Assembly: GCA_039105265.1 (NCBI GenBank)
Contig: JAPFFF010000002.1
Location: 5,084,001 to 5,148,000, forward strand
DNA from: Tritrichomonas musculus
Taxonomy: Eukaryota > Parabasalia > Tritrichomonadida > Tritrichomonadidae
DNA length: 64,000 bases
Direction of reading: 5' to 3'
The translations under genes were made by a program, and so were the position numbers. Shown in pieces: positions 53,629 through 63,607 of this stretch (positions are counted from its first letter, which is position 1; each line of letters opens with the position of its first letter). Below the pieces are notes generated by a model. That model was given only the letters and a program-made list of their open reading frames with translations. It did not search any database and was not told the DNA's origin.

Positions 53629-56406
53629 TTATTCATTTTGTAACAGAGGTTCATCATCCTCTCTTGATCTTTTTGCACTGAAATTCTGACGGGAAGAAGG
53701 ACCAAAATGTCTAACAATGAAGCCAACAGGCAATGATAGAGAAGCGAGTAGAGTAGAATAAACCCATTCATGAAGTTTCAACGGTGTGCAGCTAAAGAAA
53801 GGGCCAGCAACTTGAACCAAAACCCATTGCACAATCATGATACCAAACATAATTGTGAAGAACAAAGGTGTATCAAAAACGCCAAGAAAGATATCATCGC
53901 CTTTTTCTGTTGCTCTGGCATTCAACAAATTAAAAGCCTGAGCCAACACGAACACATTAAATAAGAAAGTATAATGATATTGAGAGAACTGTTCAAGATC
54001 GCCAGGGAAGATCAGAATCAAACCAATTAAAGCAATTTGAAGAGTAGCTTGACCGAAGATGTTTGATATCATAAAAGATGTAATTAAAGGTGTATCTTTA
54101 TTTTGTGGTTTATGTTCAAGTAGATTATCATGAGGCTTTCCAGTAGCCAAAGATAAAGCTCCTAATGAATCCATGATCAAATTTACCCACAAAAGTTGAA
54201 CAGCTTTAAAAGGTGTCTCACTTAAAATAACAGCAGAAATGAAAGAAATAAAAAGTGTTGAAACATTTGCTGTTAATTGAAATTGTAGAAAACGTTGAAT
54301 ATTATTATATATACAACGTCCCCAAACAACAGATTTAACAATGGATCGAAAATCATCATCAAGAATAACAATATCTGATGCTTCTTTTGCAAGTTCAGTT
54401 CCACATTTGCCCATTGAAAGACCAACATCAGCTGCCATTAATGCAGCAACATCATTTGTACCATCACCAGTCACTCCAACGATTTCTCCCATCTTTTGAA
54501 GATGCGTAACAAGAAGATGTTTGTCAAGTGGTGTTGAACGAGCAACTACTGCAATCATTGGAAGTTGATCAATTAGTTCTTCTTCACTCATTGATCGAAG
54601 TGCCGCTCCAGTTATTGCTATTTTACCTTCTGTCAAAATGTTGCACTCTTTAGCAATGGCTTCAGCAGTCAACATGTAATCGCCAGTAACCATGATGATT
54701 CGAATTCCAGCACGTTGACAATTTTGGATACTTTTGATAGTATTTTTTCTCAATGAATCACGAATGCATAAAATACACAATAAAGTCAAATCAGATTCAG
54801 CTTCTTCAGATGTTTCAGGTATTGAACTGGTCTTCTTATAAGCAACAGCAAGACAACGATAAGATCTCGATGATTGCTCATCAATTTGTTGTTGAACAAG
54901 TTGTTTTGAATTCTCATCAAAATCATTTGAATTATTCTCATCAATATCATTATAATAAGAATTACATTTTGGAATAATCTCATCAGGTGCACCTTTAACA
55001 TAAACAACATAATTATTATCTAATTGTTCAACTGTTGACATTTTCTTTCTTGTTCGATCGAATTCGAAAGTTTGAACAATTTTTGACGAATTTCGAACTT
55101 GAATTGGATTCTCTCTCATGAAAGACACAAAACGAACAATTGCGCATTCAGTTTGAGAACCAATTTCGCCACTCGCATTTACAACAGCATGTGTATTAAT
55201 TGAGAGCGACTTTTTGAGAAGGCCAGTGAAAAAGTTCTCTTTTTTGAATGTATCTTTAGATAAACTATGCTGACCAATTATTACCTCTTCAACATTCATT
55301 TGATTCTGTGTTAATGTGCCAGTTTTATCAGTACAAATAATTGTTGCTGAACCCATTGTTTCACAAGCACTCAAATGACGAACGAAGTTGTTGTCCTTCA
55401 TCATTTTTTGCATTGAATAAGCAAGAGAAATTGTGACTGCAAGAGGAAGTCCTTCAGGAACAGCGCATGCGATGATCGTTATGGCAATAATAAAGTATGA
55501 TAAAGGCTCTCTTAACATCGACCATTTCCAAGTCTTCTTCGAACATCTGACAATCCATTCAATGAACAAAACAACGAACGTTAAAGTAGCAACAAAAATG
55601 CCCATTGCTCCAATTTTCAATGCCAGTGATTCGAGTTTTTCTTGGAGAGGTGTATCGGCATGTTCATCATTCAAAAGGGCGAAAATTCGACCATTATGTG
55701 ATTTCACTCCTACACAAATGACAAGTAATTTGGCCCGACCAATTGTGATGTGAGTGTTTGAAATGAAAAATGGATCTGAATCGTTCTTGCGAACAGCGTT
55801 GGATTCCCCTGTGGCTGATGATTGATCTACTAGGATGGAACTATCTTGAGCTTCAAGTAAAAGACAATCTGCGGGAATTTTGTCACCTTGATCAACTTGG
55901 ATGATATCTCCAACGACGAGTTCCGTATTTTTGATTTTTTGTAATTGGCCATTACGAATAACTGCTACATCAAATATTGATTTGACTCGATTGATCGAAG
56001 AGAATTGTATTTCTTGCTTTTGATTGTTATATGCTTGCACAACAGAAACTATGGCAACAGCCATTAATATTGCAGTACCATCAATCCATGCTGTCGATCT
56101 TTCTTCAGGAGGCGCAAAAAGAAATTCAAGAATAAGAGAAATTATAGCGCAGATAATTAATATAATTAATGTTTGATCTCTTAAGGCTTCTTTGAGCATA
56201 TCATAAAATGATGGTATAGGTCGATCTGGAATCATATTAGTTCCATATTTAGCAATATTATGAGATACATTTTGTTGATCTAATCCGTTGATTGGATCTG
56301 ATTGAAGATTTTTTGCAATTGTAGAAACTCCACCTACATTTTGGATTCTTTGTGGATCACTTGATTCAAAAATTTCCCAGAGTTCTTCAGCAGTTAAATT
56401 CATCAT
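53629..56406 (-). CDS. P-type Ca2+-transporting ATPase, plasma-membrane (PMCA/P2B) type
   Basis: A 925-residue pump. Phosphorylation site DKTGT with Asp360, actuator loop TGES (199-202), ion-site PEGLP (317-321) in the fourth membrane helix, nucleotide-site KGAPDE and hinge GDGTNDV. Membrane pairs lie at about 78-96/108-125 and 268-285/303-318, followed by the C-terminal membrane helices. It exports Ca2+ from the cytosol across the plasma membrane or into an acidic store, using ATP. The C-terminal tail is short (about 25 residues after the last helix), so the long calmodulin-binding tail of animal PMCAs is missing, as in other protists. Confidence 0.95.
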   Translation of the reverse strand: MMNLTAEELWEIFESSDPQRIQNVGGVSTIAKNLQSDPINGLDQQNVSHNIAKYGTNMIPDRPIPSFYDMLKEALRDQTLIILIICAIISLILEFLFAPPEERSTAWIDGTAILMAVAIVSVVQAYNNQKQEIQFSSINRVKSIFDVAVIRNGQLQKIKNTELVVGDIIQVDQGDKIPADCLLLEAQDSSILVDQSSATGESNAVRKNDSDPFFISNTHITIGRAKLLVICVGVKSHNGRIFALLNDEHADTPLQEKLESLALKIGAMGIFVATLTFVVLFIEWIVRCSKKTWKWSMLREPLSYFIIAITIIACAVPEGLPLAVTISLAYSMQKMMKDNNFVRHLSACETMGSATIICTDKTGTLTQNQMNVEEVIIGQHSLSKDTFKKENFFTGLLKKSLSINTHAVVNASGEIGSQTECAIVRFVSFMRENPIQVRNSSKIVQTFEFDRTRKKMSTVEQLDNNYVVYVKGAPDEIIPKCNSYYNDIDENNSNDFDENSKQLVQQQIDEQSSRSYRCLAVAYKKTSSIPETSEEAESDLTLLCILCIRDSLRKNTIKSIQNCQRAGIRIIMVTGDYMLTAEAIAKECNILTEGKIAITGAALRSMSEEELIDQLPMIAVVARSTPLDKHLLVTHLQKMGEIVGVTGDGTNDVAALMAADVGLSMGKCGTELAKEASDIVILDDDFRSIVKSVVWGRCIYNNIQRFLQFQLTANVSTLFISFISAVILSETPFKAVQLLWVNLIMDSLGALSLATGKPHDNLLEHKPQNKDTPLITSFMISNIFGQATLQIALIGLILIFPGDLEQFSQYHYTFLFNVFVLAQAFNLLNARATEKGDDIFLGVFDTPLFFTIMFGIMIVQWVLVQVAGPFFSCTPLKLHEWVYSTLLASLSLPVGFIVRHFGPSSRQNFSAKRSREDDEPLLQNE

Positions 56407-57009
56407 TATTATTTTATTTATTTTTTTTCAATGATTATTTCAAACCCAAAATTTCAAATATTTTCATGCAATTATTTCTATTTACTATTCAAAATTTTGA
56501 AAAAATTTTGAATAAAATATATTCTGAAAATATTAAACTGGTGGAGAAAGGTCAATATTGACCTACCATCGTTTTTAATAATTTCAATCAAATTTTTATA
56601 TTTAGTCATTTAGCCACTACATAAACAACATATGGAACCCCATTTGATTTTGTTCATGTGCGAAAGTAAGCATATTTTTGAATCAACAAAAAGAAATTAT
56701 TTTTTTTGTGTGTGTGTTTTTAAAATTTAATTTTAAAATTTGAGTTTAAACTCATAAATCAGTCATTTAAAGATGACATAAAAGAAAGGTCTCTAGGCTC
56801 AATTTAAAATATTAGTATTAATGCATAAATGAGTGATGGTAATAATTTGTTGAAAAATTCGATAATAGGTTAAATGCAAAGGAGATTTGAAAAAAAATTG
56901 TTTAGTAATAAGTTTAAGTATATAAATGCATTTATTGATTACTTTGCTCATGATATAAAATAAAATTGATTTGACATAAGTAATAAAAATACAAATATAC
57001 TTTGTGTAC
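56407..57009. other. Intergenic region
   Basis: About 600 bp with no gene. It has a short TG run near 56708 and AT-rich filler, and contains the upstream region of the Ca2+-ATPase and the 3' end of the phosphatase gene. Confidence 0.55.
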
Positions 57010-57447
57010 TTATATGATTCCATGTTCTTTTAAGAATTCTGGCATTGCCTTTTCGATTTGATCATACATGTCATCAAATCCTGAAACTGATCCATACCAT
57101 GGATCTATAACACCTCCGTTCTTTTCATCAAATAAAGCAAGTTTAGCTTTAGAATTTGTTGGCTTCCTTCTTGATAAGTTAGAAAGGACAGATTTATCTA
57201 GAGCGACAATTAAATCGAAATTAGACCAATCTGAGTTGTTTACTTGTCTTCCAACGTGATTGCTGATATCAATTCCGTGTCTTCTGCATACTGCAGTTGA
57301 ACGTTCGTCTGGCTCAGAACCAACATTCCATGATGAGGTTCCAGCTGAGTCGAAATTAGCTTTTCCATTGAACATATGGCGAGCAATACCTTCGCATGCT
57401 GGAGAACGGCAAATATTACCCAAACAAACAAATAGGACGCTTTTCAT
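57010..57447 (-). CDS. Low-molecular-weight protein tyrosine phosphatase
   Basis: The P-loop CLGNICRS (C-X5-R-S) lies right at the N-terminus after the first strand (MKSVLFV), and the acid loop DPWYG is near the C-terminus. With the start at 57447 the protein has 145 residues, close to the family length; in-frame ATGs at 57468 and 57510 would add 7 or 21 residues. The enzyme removes phosphate from tyrosine in cytosolic proteins, and bacterial relatives act on polysaccharide-export kinases. It lacks the tyrosine pair after the acid loop that mammalian forms carry (WYGS here), which is nearer to bacterial enzymes. Confidence 0.92.
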   Translation of the reverse strand: MKSVLFVCLGNICRSPACEGIARHMFNGKANFDSAGTSSWNVGSEPDERSTAVCRRHGIDISNHVGRQVNNSDWSNFDLIVALDKSVLSNLSRRKPTNSKAKLALFDEKNGGVIDPWYGSVSGFDDMYDQIEKAMPEFLKEHGII

Positions 57448-57659
57448 TTTATTGGTAGATCCGATCATTTTATATTCAATTTCCAATTTGAAAATTGAAT
57501 TTTTTTTCAAAAGTTATTTATTCAATTTAAAAAAAAATGTTAAATATGATAGTTTTTAAATATTTAAAACATTTTTACATAAATAAATAAAAAAGAAGAA
57601 AATTCATGTAAAGTTTTTGAAAAAATTGAATTGGTTTATGGTCGTTTTAAAAAAAAAAA

Positions 57660-60600
57660 ATGGAGAATATTTCTTTTCAAATACTTCCTAGTCATTTCCA
57701 ATTGATGATTAATGGAATCAAAGACTCAACACTTATAAATATTTATAAACAATTCTCTTTTTCTTTGTTTCCAATATGCTTGATTAATGATCCAAAATTT
57801 CCAAAGGACCAAATCCAAGAATACTTATTAAATTTTTTAAAAAAGTTCAAACTTATCATGTACACATTATGTACTCAAACTGAAACTCCATTTCTTTCCT
57901 TTAAAGATAAAAAAAATCAAAAATTTTATTTTCCGACGGTTATTTGCGTTGAGAAAGAATGCTTAATTATTGAAGGCATTGATAATGATACAATGCTAAA
58001 TATTTTAGAAAAGACAAATTCAACTTTAGTTAGGAATGATAAGGAACAATATGCAGAGGAAACCCAGAAATTTTGTTCATATTTTCAAAAGAACGAAGAT
58101 TACACGCGAAATTACTTTGTTCAAACGACGCTTTCCACCATTTCATGCTATTTAATTCAAAGATTTTATTATCCAACTTTTTATTTTAAAGATCCGAAGT
58201 TTTTCTTATATAACGTTGAAAAAAAGCCAGAACAAGAATTTCAATTAAAATTCAGAGAATTACTGAAATCAAAAACAGCTAAAGAAATTGCAGAAGACAA
58301 TATTATAGAAATATTTAAATCTGAAAATAGCAAACAATCAAAATTAGATAACTTTTATGAAAAAGACTTTTTTATTATAAAAGATATTTATGCCAAAAGA
58401 AATTCGATTTATTATTTGGTCATTCATTTGAAATCTCTTCATATTTTTTTCATGAAAAAATTTTTGAATGGAATGAGTAAATATCAAGAACGTGAAACAA
58501 ACTTTTGTAAAAAGAATTTTCACAGATGCTTCGTTGAATGTTATGGATTATTAATCAATAATAAAAAAGAAACAATTGGATTAATATATGAATACATGTG
58601 TAATAGAACTTTGAATGATTTCGTTAAAACAAACAAAGATAAATTATCGCCATTATTTAATTTTATGACAATTGTTCGAATTTATCAATTCATTAAATAT
58701 CTTTATTTGAATAATATTATTCTTCGTGATTTAAAACCTTCAAATATTCATATTAATCACGACTATGTTCCTTATTTTTCTGATATCGAAACTGTTCGAG
58801 AAAAAAATGAAGATGAAGAAATTACACAAGATCTTGGATCTCTAAAATATATGTCACCTGAGCAATATGATGGTAGAAAAATAACATCTCAATCTGATAT
58901 ATATTCTTTTGGGTTAATTATTTATTTTCTTTTTGAACATGAAGATTTTTTTACGAGTTATAATCAACGTTCAAAAATTATTAAAGGGAAAAAAATGCCA
59001 AAAATGCCAAATTGTTTAGAAAGTATTCGTGATATTTGTCATTTATGTCTTAAAGTTGATCCGCATGAAAGAATTACATTTAATAATTTGGAAATTAAAA
59101 TTTATGAAGAAATAATTTTTACAAATCATTTTAATTTTTTCTTTACAAAAGAAAAAAGCGAAGAAATAATTGAATTTGAAATTGACAAGTATTTATACGA
59201 AAACATCTTATTTCTTAGTCAGTATAATCCACTTGATAAGCTTAAAATATACTTTTATGACATTTATTATTATGTTTGTGAAAAATTAACAGGAATTGAT
59301 AAATATAAATCAGATGCTTGTAACAATCTTGGAAATTTGTATTATAGTGGAATTAGAGTTAATAAAAATTATTTAGAAGCCAAAAAAAATTATCAAATTG
59401 CATCTGATTTAGGCAATTCAATTTCTATGAATAGCCTTGGTAACATGTATAAAATGGGAATTGGTGTTGAAAGAGATTATAAAAAAGCTAAAGAATATTA
59501 TGATTTAGCAATAAAGCAATACAATTCAAATTCATTTTATAATTTAGGGTATCTTTATTATAATGGGTATGGTGTTGATAAATCAATAATAAAAGCAATA
59601 GAATATCTTGAAGAATCAGCCAAACTTGGTAATACCTATGGTTTAAATCTTTATGGTTATATTTATGTTGCAGGATTTGATGTCGAATTCAATTTTGCTA
59701 AAGCAAAAGAATATTATAAAAAGGCTTTGAATTTAGGAAATCTAAATTCTTATCTTAATCTAGCTTTTTTATATCAAGAAGGACATGGAACTGCAAAAAA
59801 TGAACTTAAAGCTGCTTTTTATATAAAAGAAGCAGCAAAAAAAAATGTTGATAGAGCAATTTATCATTATGGAAGAATACTTAAACATGGACTTGGTGTT
59901 GAAAAAGATTTAAATGAAGCAAGAAAAAATTATGAAAGAGCAGCAAAAATGGGAAATACAAATGCTGTTCATTCTTTAGGAAATATGTACTTTCATGGAA
60001 TAGGTGTTGAAAAAGATTACGAAAAAGCAAGATGGTATTATCAATTATCCGCAAATGATATGAATCGTAGTTCACTTTTTAAATTAGGAATTATTTATGA
60101 AAACGGTTTCGGTGTTAAACAAGATTTGAATAAAGCAAAAAAATATTATGAAAAGGCTGCTGATGAAGGTTATTATTCTGCATATATTAATTTAGGTGAA
60201 ATTATCTCTAATGGCGAATATTTTGAAATTGACGAAGATAAAGCAATTGATTATTATTTGAAAAATATTGCCACAAATGGGGAAAGAATTATATATGAAA
60301 AAAACGGTTTTTATCAAGTAAGAAAAAATCGCGGTTTTTATCAATCATATAATAATGTTGGCTTAATTTATTTGTTTAGAAATGAAATAAAAAAGGCAAT
60401 GAAGTATTTGCAAGAAGCATATTGTCATGGATATCAATTTGCATTAAACGTTTTTGCTCTTTTATGTGAACCTTCAATTCAAAAAGATAAAGAAATTTAT
60501 AAATGTGAATTTTTAAGTAATAAAATAAATATAAAAAATGCTAAATATATATATAAAAAAGCAGCTAAAGATAAGTTTCCATTAGCTGAATTTAATTATG

Positions 60601-61385
60601 CTCATATGTTGGAGGAAAATGGGGAAAAAGATAAAGCAATTAAATATTTAGAATTGGCATCAGAGCATGAAAAAGAGCCTTTTATTTTTCATGGTAAAGA
60701 GATGTCTGATAAACGTCTTAATGTTTCAATATCATTTGCAATTTTATATGCTGATTGTAAGCTTTTCCTAGAATTTTCAGAGTCAAATTCTGAAAAAGCA
60801 GAGAAATATTTTATCAAAATAATTTCAAAGCTTCAAAATGAAAGAGAAATTTGTTTTTTCCCTTACATTAGAGATTTATTCCTTGACCTTCCATATCTGA
60901 CTGATGAAAATAATATTTATAATAATAATTATGACTCAAAAGATAACAATAACGCTATTTATATAGATTTTGATAATATAAAAAATAATAATAATTATGA
61001 CTCAAAAGATAACAATAAAGCTATTTCTATAGATTTTGATAATATAGAAAATAATAATAAGGAATTGGCAAAATTTATGAAGATAAATTCAAAATTGGTT
61101 GAAAAAGAATCATATAAAATAGAATCAAAAAAGTTATCAAAGACAGATCCAAAAAAATTATTTGCTGATATGTATGAAAATGAATTAAAAAAAGAATTAT
61201 TTATTCAAAAAATAAAAAATGTTTTATTAATAATGAAAGATATCTTATATACGCCTCCCTATTACATACTTTTTGGACGTATTAATATTAATAATCCAAG
61301 TTCTAATATTAAACGTCATCAAAAGCCAAAAATTCAAGAAATAAACAATATCTTTTATGAAGGCTTTGGATTTTTAATTGATTGA
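57660..61385 (+). CDS. Protein kinase-like and Sel1-repeat protein
   Basis: A 1241-residue protein. Residues 1-230 are a head of unknown fold. Residues 235-510 form a kinase domain: a putative ATP-site lysine in FFMKKF (266-267), catalytic loop LRDLKPSN (355-362), SDIE in place of DFG with Asp375, and MSPEQYDG (398-405). There is no glycine-rich loop, so activity may be weak or lost. About 560-900 contains nine or more Sel1 repeats (DACNNLGNLYYSGIRVNKNY and similar), which bind partner proteins. Two Asn/Asp-rich direct repeats (DSKDNNNAIYIDFDNI) follow near 1100. Kinase-Sel1 fusions are greatly expanded in trichomonads; substrates are unknown. Confidence 0.85.
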   Translation: MENISFQILPSHFQLMINGIKDSTLINIYKQFSFSLFPICLINDPKFPKDQIQEYLLNFLKKFKLIMYTLCTQTETPFLSFKDKKNQKFYFPTVICVEKECLIIEGIDNDTMLNILEKTNSTLVRNDKEQYAEETQKFCSYFQKNEDYTRNYFVQTTLSTISCYLIQRFYYPTFYFKDPKFFLYNVEKKPEQEFQLKFRELLKSKTAKEIAEDNIIEIFKSENSKQSKLDNFYEKDFFIIKDIYAKRNSIYYLVIHLKSLHIFFMKKFLNGMSKYQERETNFCKKNFHRCFVECYGLLINNKKETIGLIYEYMCNRTLNDFVKTNKDKLSPLFNFMTIVRIYQFIKYLYLNNIILRDLKPSNIHINHDYVPYFSDIETVREKNEDEEITQDLGSLKYMSPEQYDGRKITSQSDIYSFGLIIYFLFEHEDFFTSYNQRSKIIKGKKMPKMPNCLESIRDICHLCLKVDPHERITFNNLEIKIYEEIIFTNHFNFFFTKEKSEEIIEFEIDKYLYENILFLSQYNPLDKLKIYFYDIYYYVCEKLTGIDKYKSDACNNLGNLYYSGIRVNKNYLEAKKNYQIASDLGNSISMNSLGNMYKMGIGVERDYKKAKEYYDLAIKQYNSNSFYNLGYLYYNGYGVDKSIIKAIEYLEESAKLGNTYGLNLYGYIYVAGFDVEFNFAKAKEYYKKALNLGNLNSYLNLAFLYQEGHGTAKNELKAAFYIKEAAKKNVDRAIYHYGRILKHGLGVEKDLNEARKNYERAAKMGNTNAVHSLGNMYFHGIGVEKDYEKARWYYQLSANDMNRSSLFKLGIIYENGFGVKQDLNKAKKYYEKAADEGYYSAYINLGEIISNGEYFEIDEDKAIDYYLKNIATNGERIIYEKNGFYQVRKNRGFYQSYNNVGLIYLFRNEIKKAMKYLQEAYCHGYQFALNVFALLCEPSIQKDKEIYKCEFLSNKINIKNAKYIYKKAAKDKFPLAEFNYAHMLEENGEKDKAIKYLELASEHEKEPFIFHGKEMSDKRLNVSISFAILYADCKLFLEFSESNSEKAEKYFIKIISKLQNEREICFFPYIRDLFLDLPYLTDENNIYNNNYDSKDNNNAIYIDFDNIKNNNNYDSKDNNKAISIDFDNIENNNKELAKFMKINSKLVEKESYKIESKKLSKTDPKKLFADMYENELKKELFIQKIKNVLLIMKDILYTPPYYILFGRININNPSSNIKRHQKPKIQEINNIFYEGFGFLID

Positions 61386-61396
61386 ACTACTATATA

Positions 61397-61622
61397 TTTG
61401 CCACGATTAGAACACTTCGTATAAAAATTCCAGCAAATGAGATAATTCTCTGGGAAATCAATTTTAAAAAGACATGGGGTGTTCCCTTGTACTAAATTAT
61501 GTCGTCCATATTTCAATCCTGATTTTTCTCAGCCATATATTCTAGGACTTTATATTAGAGATCAAATGGTAGTGATAATGAAATTTTTTGAGAGAATAAT
61601 AAATAGAGTAAAAATTTATTAA
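61397..61622 (+). pseudogene. Decayed host coding segment downstream of the kinase/Sel1 gene
   Basis: Two neighbouring forward frames give protein-like sequence: NEIILWEINFKKTWGVPLY in one, then CRPYFNPDFSQPYILGLYIR in another, ending with a stop at about 61622. A frameshift near 61500 separates them. This looks like the eroded 3' end of a host gene, possibly an older, longer end of the neighbouring gene or of a paralog. I do not recognise the family. Confidence 0.45.
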
Positions 61623-62648
61623 TTGTTTAAAAGAGAACTGCGAGAAGTTTTTACTTATCAAGATAAATTATTTATATTAAAAATTGTTATTAAAAACATC
61701 CATTCAAATTATTTGTGAAATCACATTGGAATGTTTGCTAAATGTCTCTCTTTTTGCTGCAAAACGAGTTATTTGTTAAATTTTTGATTTCAATAAATAT
61801 ATATATTATTCGTAAAAATTTCCTTAAAAAAATGAGTGTCTTTTTGAAAAAAGTCAGCTATATCAATATGTCAAAAGAGTTCTCGCCTTCCAAAAAAAAA
61901 AAGTAAATTAATCTATATTGAATTAACTCATAGAATAAATAATTTAAACTAAGTTTTTTAATTATTACCTTATTCACAAAAAAATTGTGAGTTTTTAATT
62001 CAAATTTTCTATGAGTCTTCAGAAAGTAGAACGATAAGTAGGGACAAATTATTATTTTTAAAATACCATATCTTTCAATTTTGAGAAGATGAAAATAAAA
62101 AAAAAGAATATAAAAAAGTTATTTATTCAGGAAAAATACATTTCAAATAGCTTTGGGAGCTTTTAAGGGCTAAGTCCAATTGGTTAAGGTAATAGCGGGA
62201 GCCTCAACCTGAGATGAATGAAAGTATTCATGCCTTTATAACTTAAAAAAAAATATTTAGCTTTATTCAAATTTGAGAGGACGATAAGAAGGGACAAATT
62301 AAAAAACTTAGTTTAATAGAGCATTTTTCAGAAAAAGTTTTGGTAAAAAATAAAAAAATTTGGCCTCAACGATTAAATCTTATTTTAATCAAAATTTTTG
62401 TGATTTTTTAATTCTATGATTTCTATCTGTAAAAAAACAAAATCGATAAGATTTCATAAAAATATTATTATCAAATCATTTGAAATATATATATATATAA
62501 ATTTAATATTTTAATTTATTTTTAAAAACGATATTTATGAATATTTTATTTGTGAAATCTCATTGAATTTATTCTTTTAAATTTGAAAGGAGAACCTTAA
62601 GCTCAATTCTTGAGAATATTTCAATTTTAAATCCTCTCAAAAGACGTA
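61623..62648. other. AT-rich intergenic region
   Basis: About 1 kb. Repeated words CGATAAGTAGGGACAAATT and CGATAAGAAGGGACAAATT (about 62032 and 62282) and a vaguely tRNA-like patch at 62160-62245 are the only structures noticed. No open frame. Confidence 0.5.
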
Positions 62649-62903
62649 TTAAAAGTGTTCCATTCTTTGATCATTTCTGATATCTTTATCAAATTCAAAA
62701 TTATCATCATCAGTGTCTTCAGAATTATAAGTATTATCTTTTTGAGTCAATTTATTTGAATTTTTCTTCTTTATTGGTTCATCAGATTCAAAATCTTCAT
62801 TGTATAATGCATCATTGGAATTAATTGGTTCATTTGGCAGTATGGAATTGTCATCACTATTACCAATTGAGTTCTTATCTTCATAATCTTCATTGAACGC
62901 CAT
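62649..62903 (-). CDS. Short acidic low-complexity protein, uncertain
   Basis: An 84-residue frame starting MAFNEDYEDKNSIGNSDDNS, rich in Asp, Asn, Glu and Ser and with a basic patch (KKKNSNKL). No domain. Its ATG lies 27 bp inside an ACTACT-tipped sequence that resembles a Maverick terminus, so it may be a terminal gene remnant of such an element or an unrelated host fragment. Confidence 0.35.
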   Translation of the reverse strand: MAFNEDYEDKNSIGNSDDNSILPNEPINSNDALYNEDFESDEPIKKKNSNKLTQKDNTYNSEDTDDDNFEFDKDIRNDQRMEHF

Positions 62904-62907
62904 TGAA

Positions 62908-62963
62908 CCCCACTCCTACCATATACTACTTAAGCTCATGGACCCCCACTCCTGTATACTACT
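62908..62963. repeat. Two ACTACT-tipped 22-bp repeats
   Basis: CCCCACTCCTACCATATACTACT (written here in two parts: CCCCACTCCT then ACCATATACTACT) ends at 62930. A near copy, CCCCACTCCT then GTATACTACT, ends at 62963. Read inward both start AGTAGTATA, like the element end at 63313 and the proposed A'' end at 14577. Confidence 0.6.
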
Positions 62964-62967
62964 GTTT

Positions 62968-63312
62968 TTAATGTTTGTAGAGTTGAATTAGGAAAATGTT
63001 TTGATGCTCTTGAATTAAACTTGTCATTCCAATTTCTGATTTTTGAATTATCTCATCCAAAATTTTCCTTGCATCAAAAAGGTCTGGATGTTATTTTGTG
63101 AAATTATTAACATCAAATTGAGGAATCATTTTTTGAGCATTCAATAACTTTGGATAAACAATAGTTTGATAAGCTAATTCATTTCTATTTAAATAACCTC
63201 GTTTTGAATCATGAATCATGGATTCAATTTGTTCTTCAGTTATATTTGGAATTTGCTTATCCCATTCATCTCTTTTTGAAACAATTTTATCACAATCTTC
63301 TGGAGTTAATGT
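62968..63312 (-). pseudogene. Broken gene fragment next to a Maverick-like end
   Basis: The minus strand encodes a helical, charged protein segment (LTPEDCDKIVSKRDEWDKQI, then NELAYQTIVYPKLLNAQKMI) that runs on toward 62968. Its 5' part stops exactly where the AGTAGT-type terminus at 63313 begins, so the gene was apparently interrupted there. The fragment is broken and not recognised; it may be host or Maverick in origin. Confidence 0.5.
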
Positions 63313-63440
63313 AGTAGTATACGTTAGGCTGTACATCCTAAACAGCCGCCCAGACCTAACCACACCCATTATATCACTAAGGCTATTTATAAATATTTTA
63401 TTTTAATTTTATTATTTTTTATTTTCATATCAAAAAACAA
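63313..63440. mobile_element. Left terminal repeat of a further Maverick-like element (D)
   Basis: It starts AGTAGTATACGTTAGG and ends in an inner part (ATTATTTTTTATTTTCATAT) nearly the same as the inner end of the B repeats, with an initiator-like TCATA at 63425-63429. A hairpin GGCTGT...ACAGCC lies at about 63327-63348. The element would continue to the right, but the next 560 bp show only one short frame, so it may be a fragment or broken. Confidence 0.55.
63425..63429 (+). promoter_or_regulatory. Initiator-like TCATA at the inner edge of the D terminal repeat
   Basis: TCATA in the same setting as at 15661-15665 in Maverick B, 11 bp before an ATG at 63441. Confidence 0.35.
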
Positions 63441-63463
63441 ATGTGGAAAAAAGAAAGAACTAT

Positions 63464-63607
63464 ATGATAACATTCTGGACACATGAATACACTAAAGAAC
63501 TGCCAGATACCTCCACTTATCTATGTACATGTGAGGATACTTGTGAGAATGGCAGATATTATGGTCATGAATCCATTTGTTTCAAAAATCCTGAAGATAT
63601 AATGTGA
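63464..63607 (+). CDS. Short cysteine-bearing frame inside element D, uncertain
   Basis: A 47-residue frame starting MITFWTHEYTKELPDTSTYL with four Cys in a 22-residue stretch (CTCEDTC then ICF). Its place just inside a terminal repeat matches the small genes of the other Mavericks, but it is short and has no visible relation to them. Confidence 0.25.
   Translation: MITFWTHEYTKELPDTSTYLCTCEDTCENGRYYGHESICFKNPEDIM

Noticed and set aside
56550-56562. TCAATATTGACC near-palindrome upstream of the Ca2+-ATPase gene as an operator
   Set aside because: A single short occurrence in AT-rich DNA with no second copy and no known factor.
62160-62245. tRNA-like patch (AATTGGTTAAGG with flanking stems)
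   Set aside because: There is a D-arm-like word and a possible acceptor-like pairing, but no T-loop (TTCRA) and no convincing anticodon stem.
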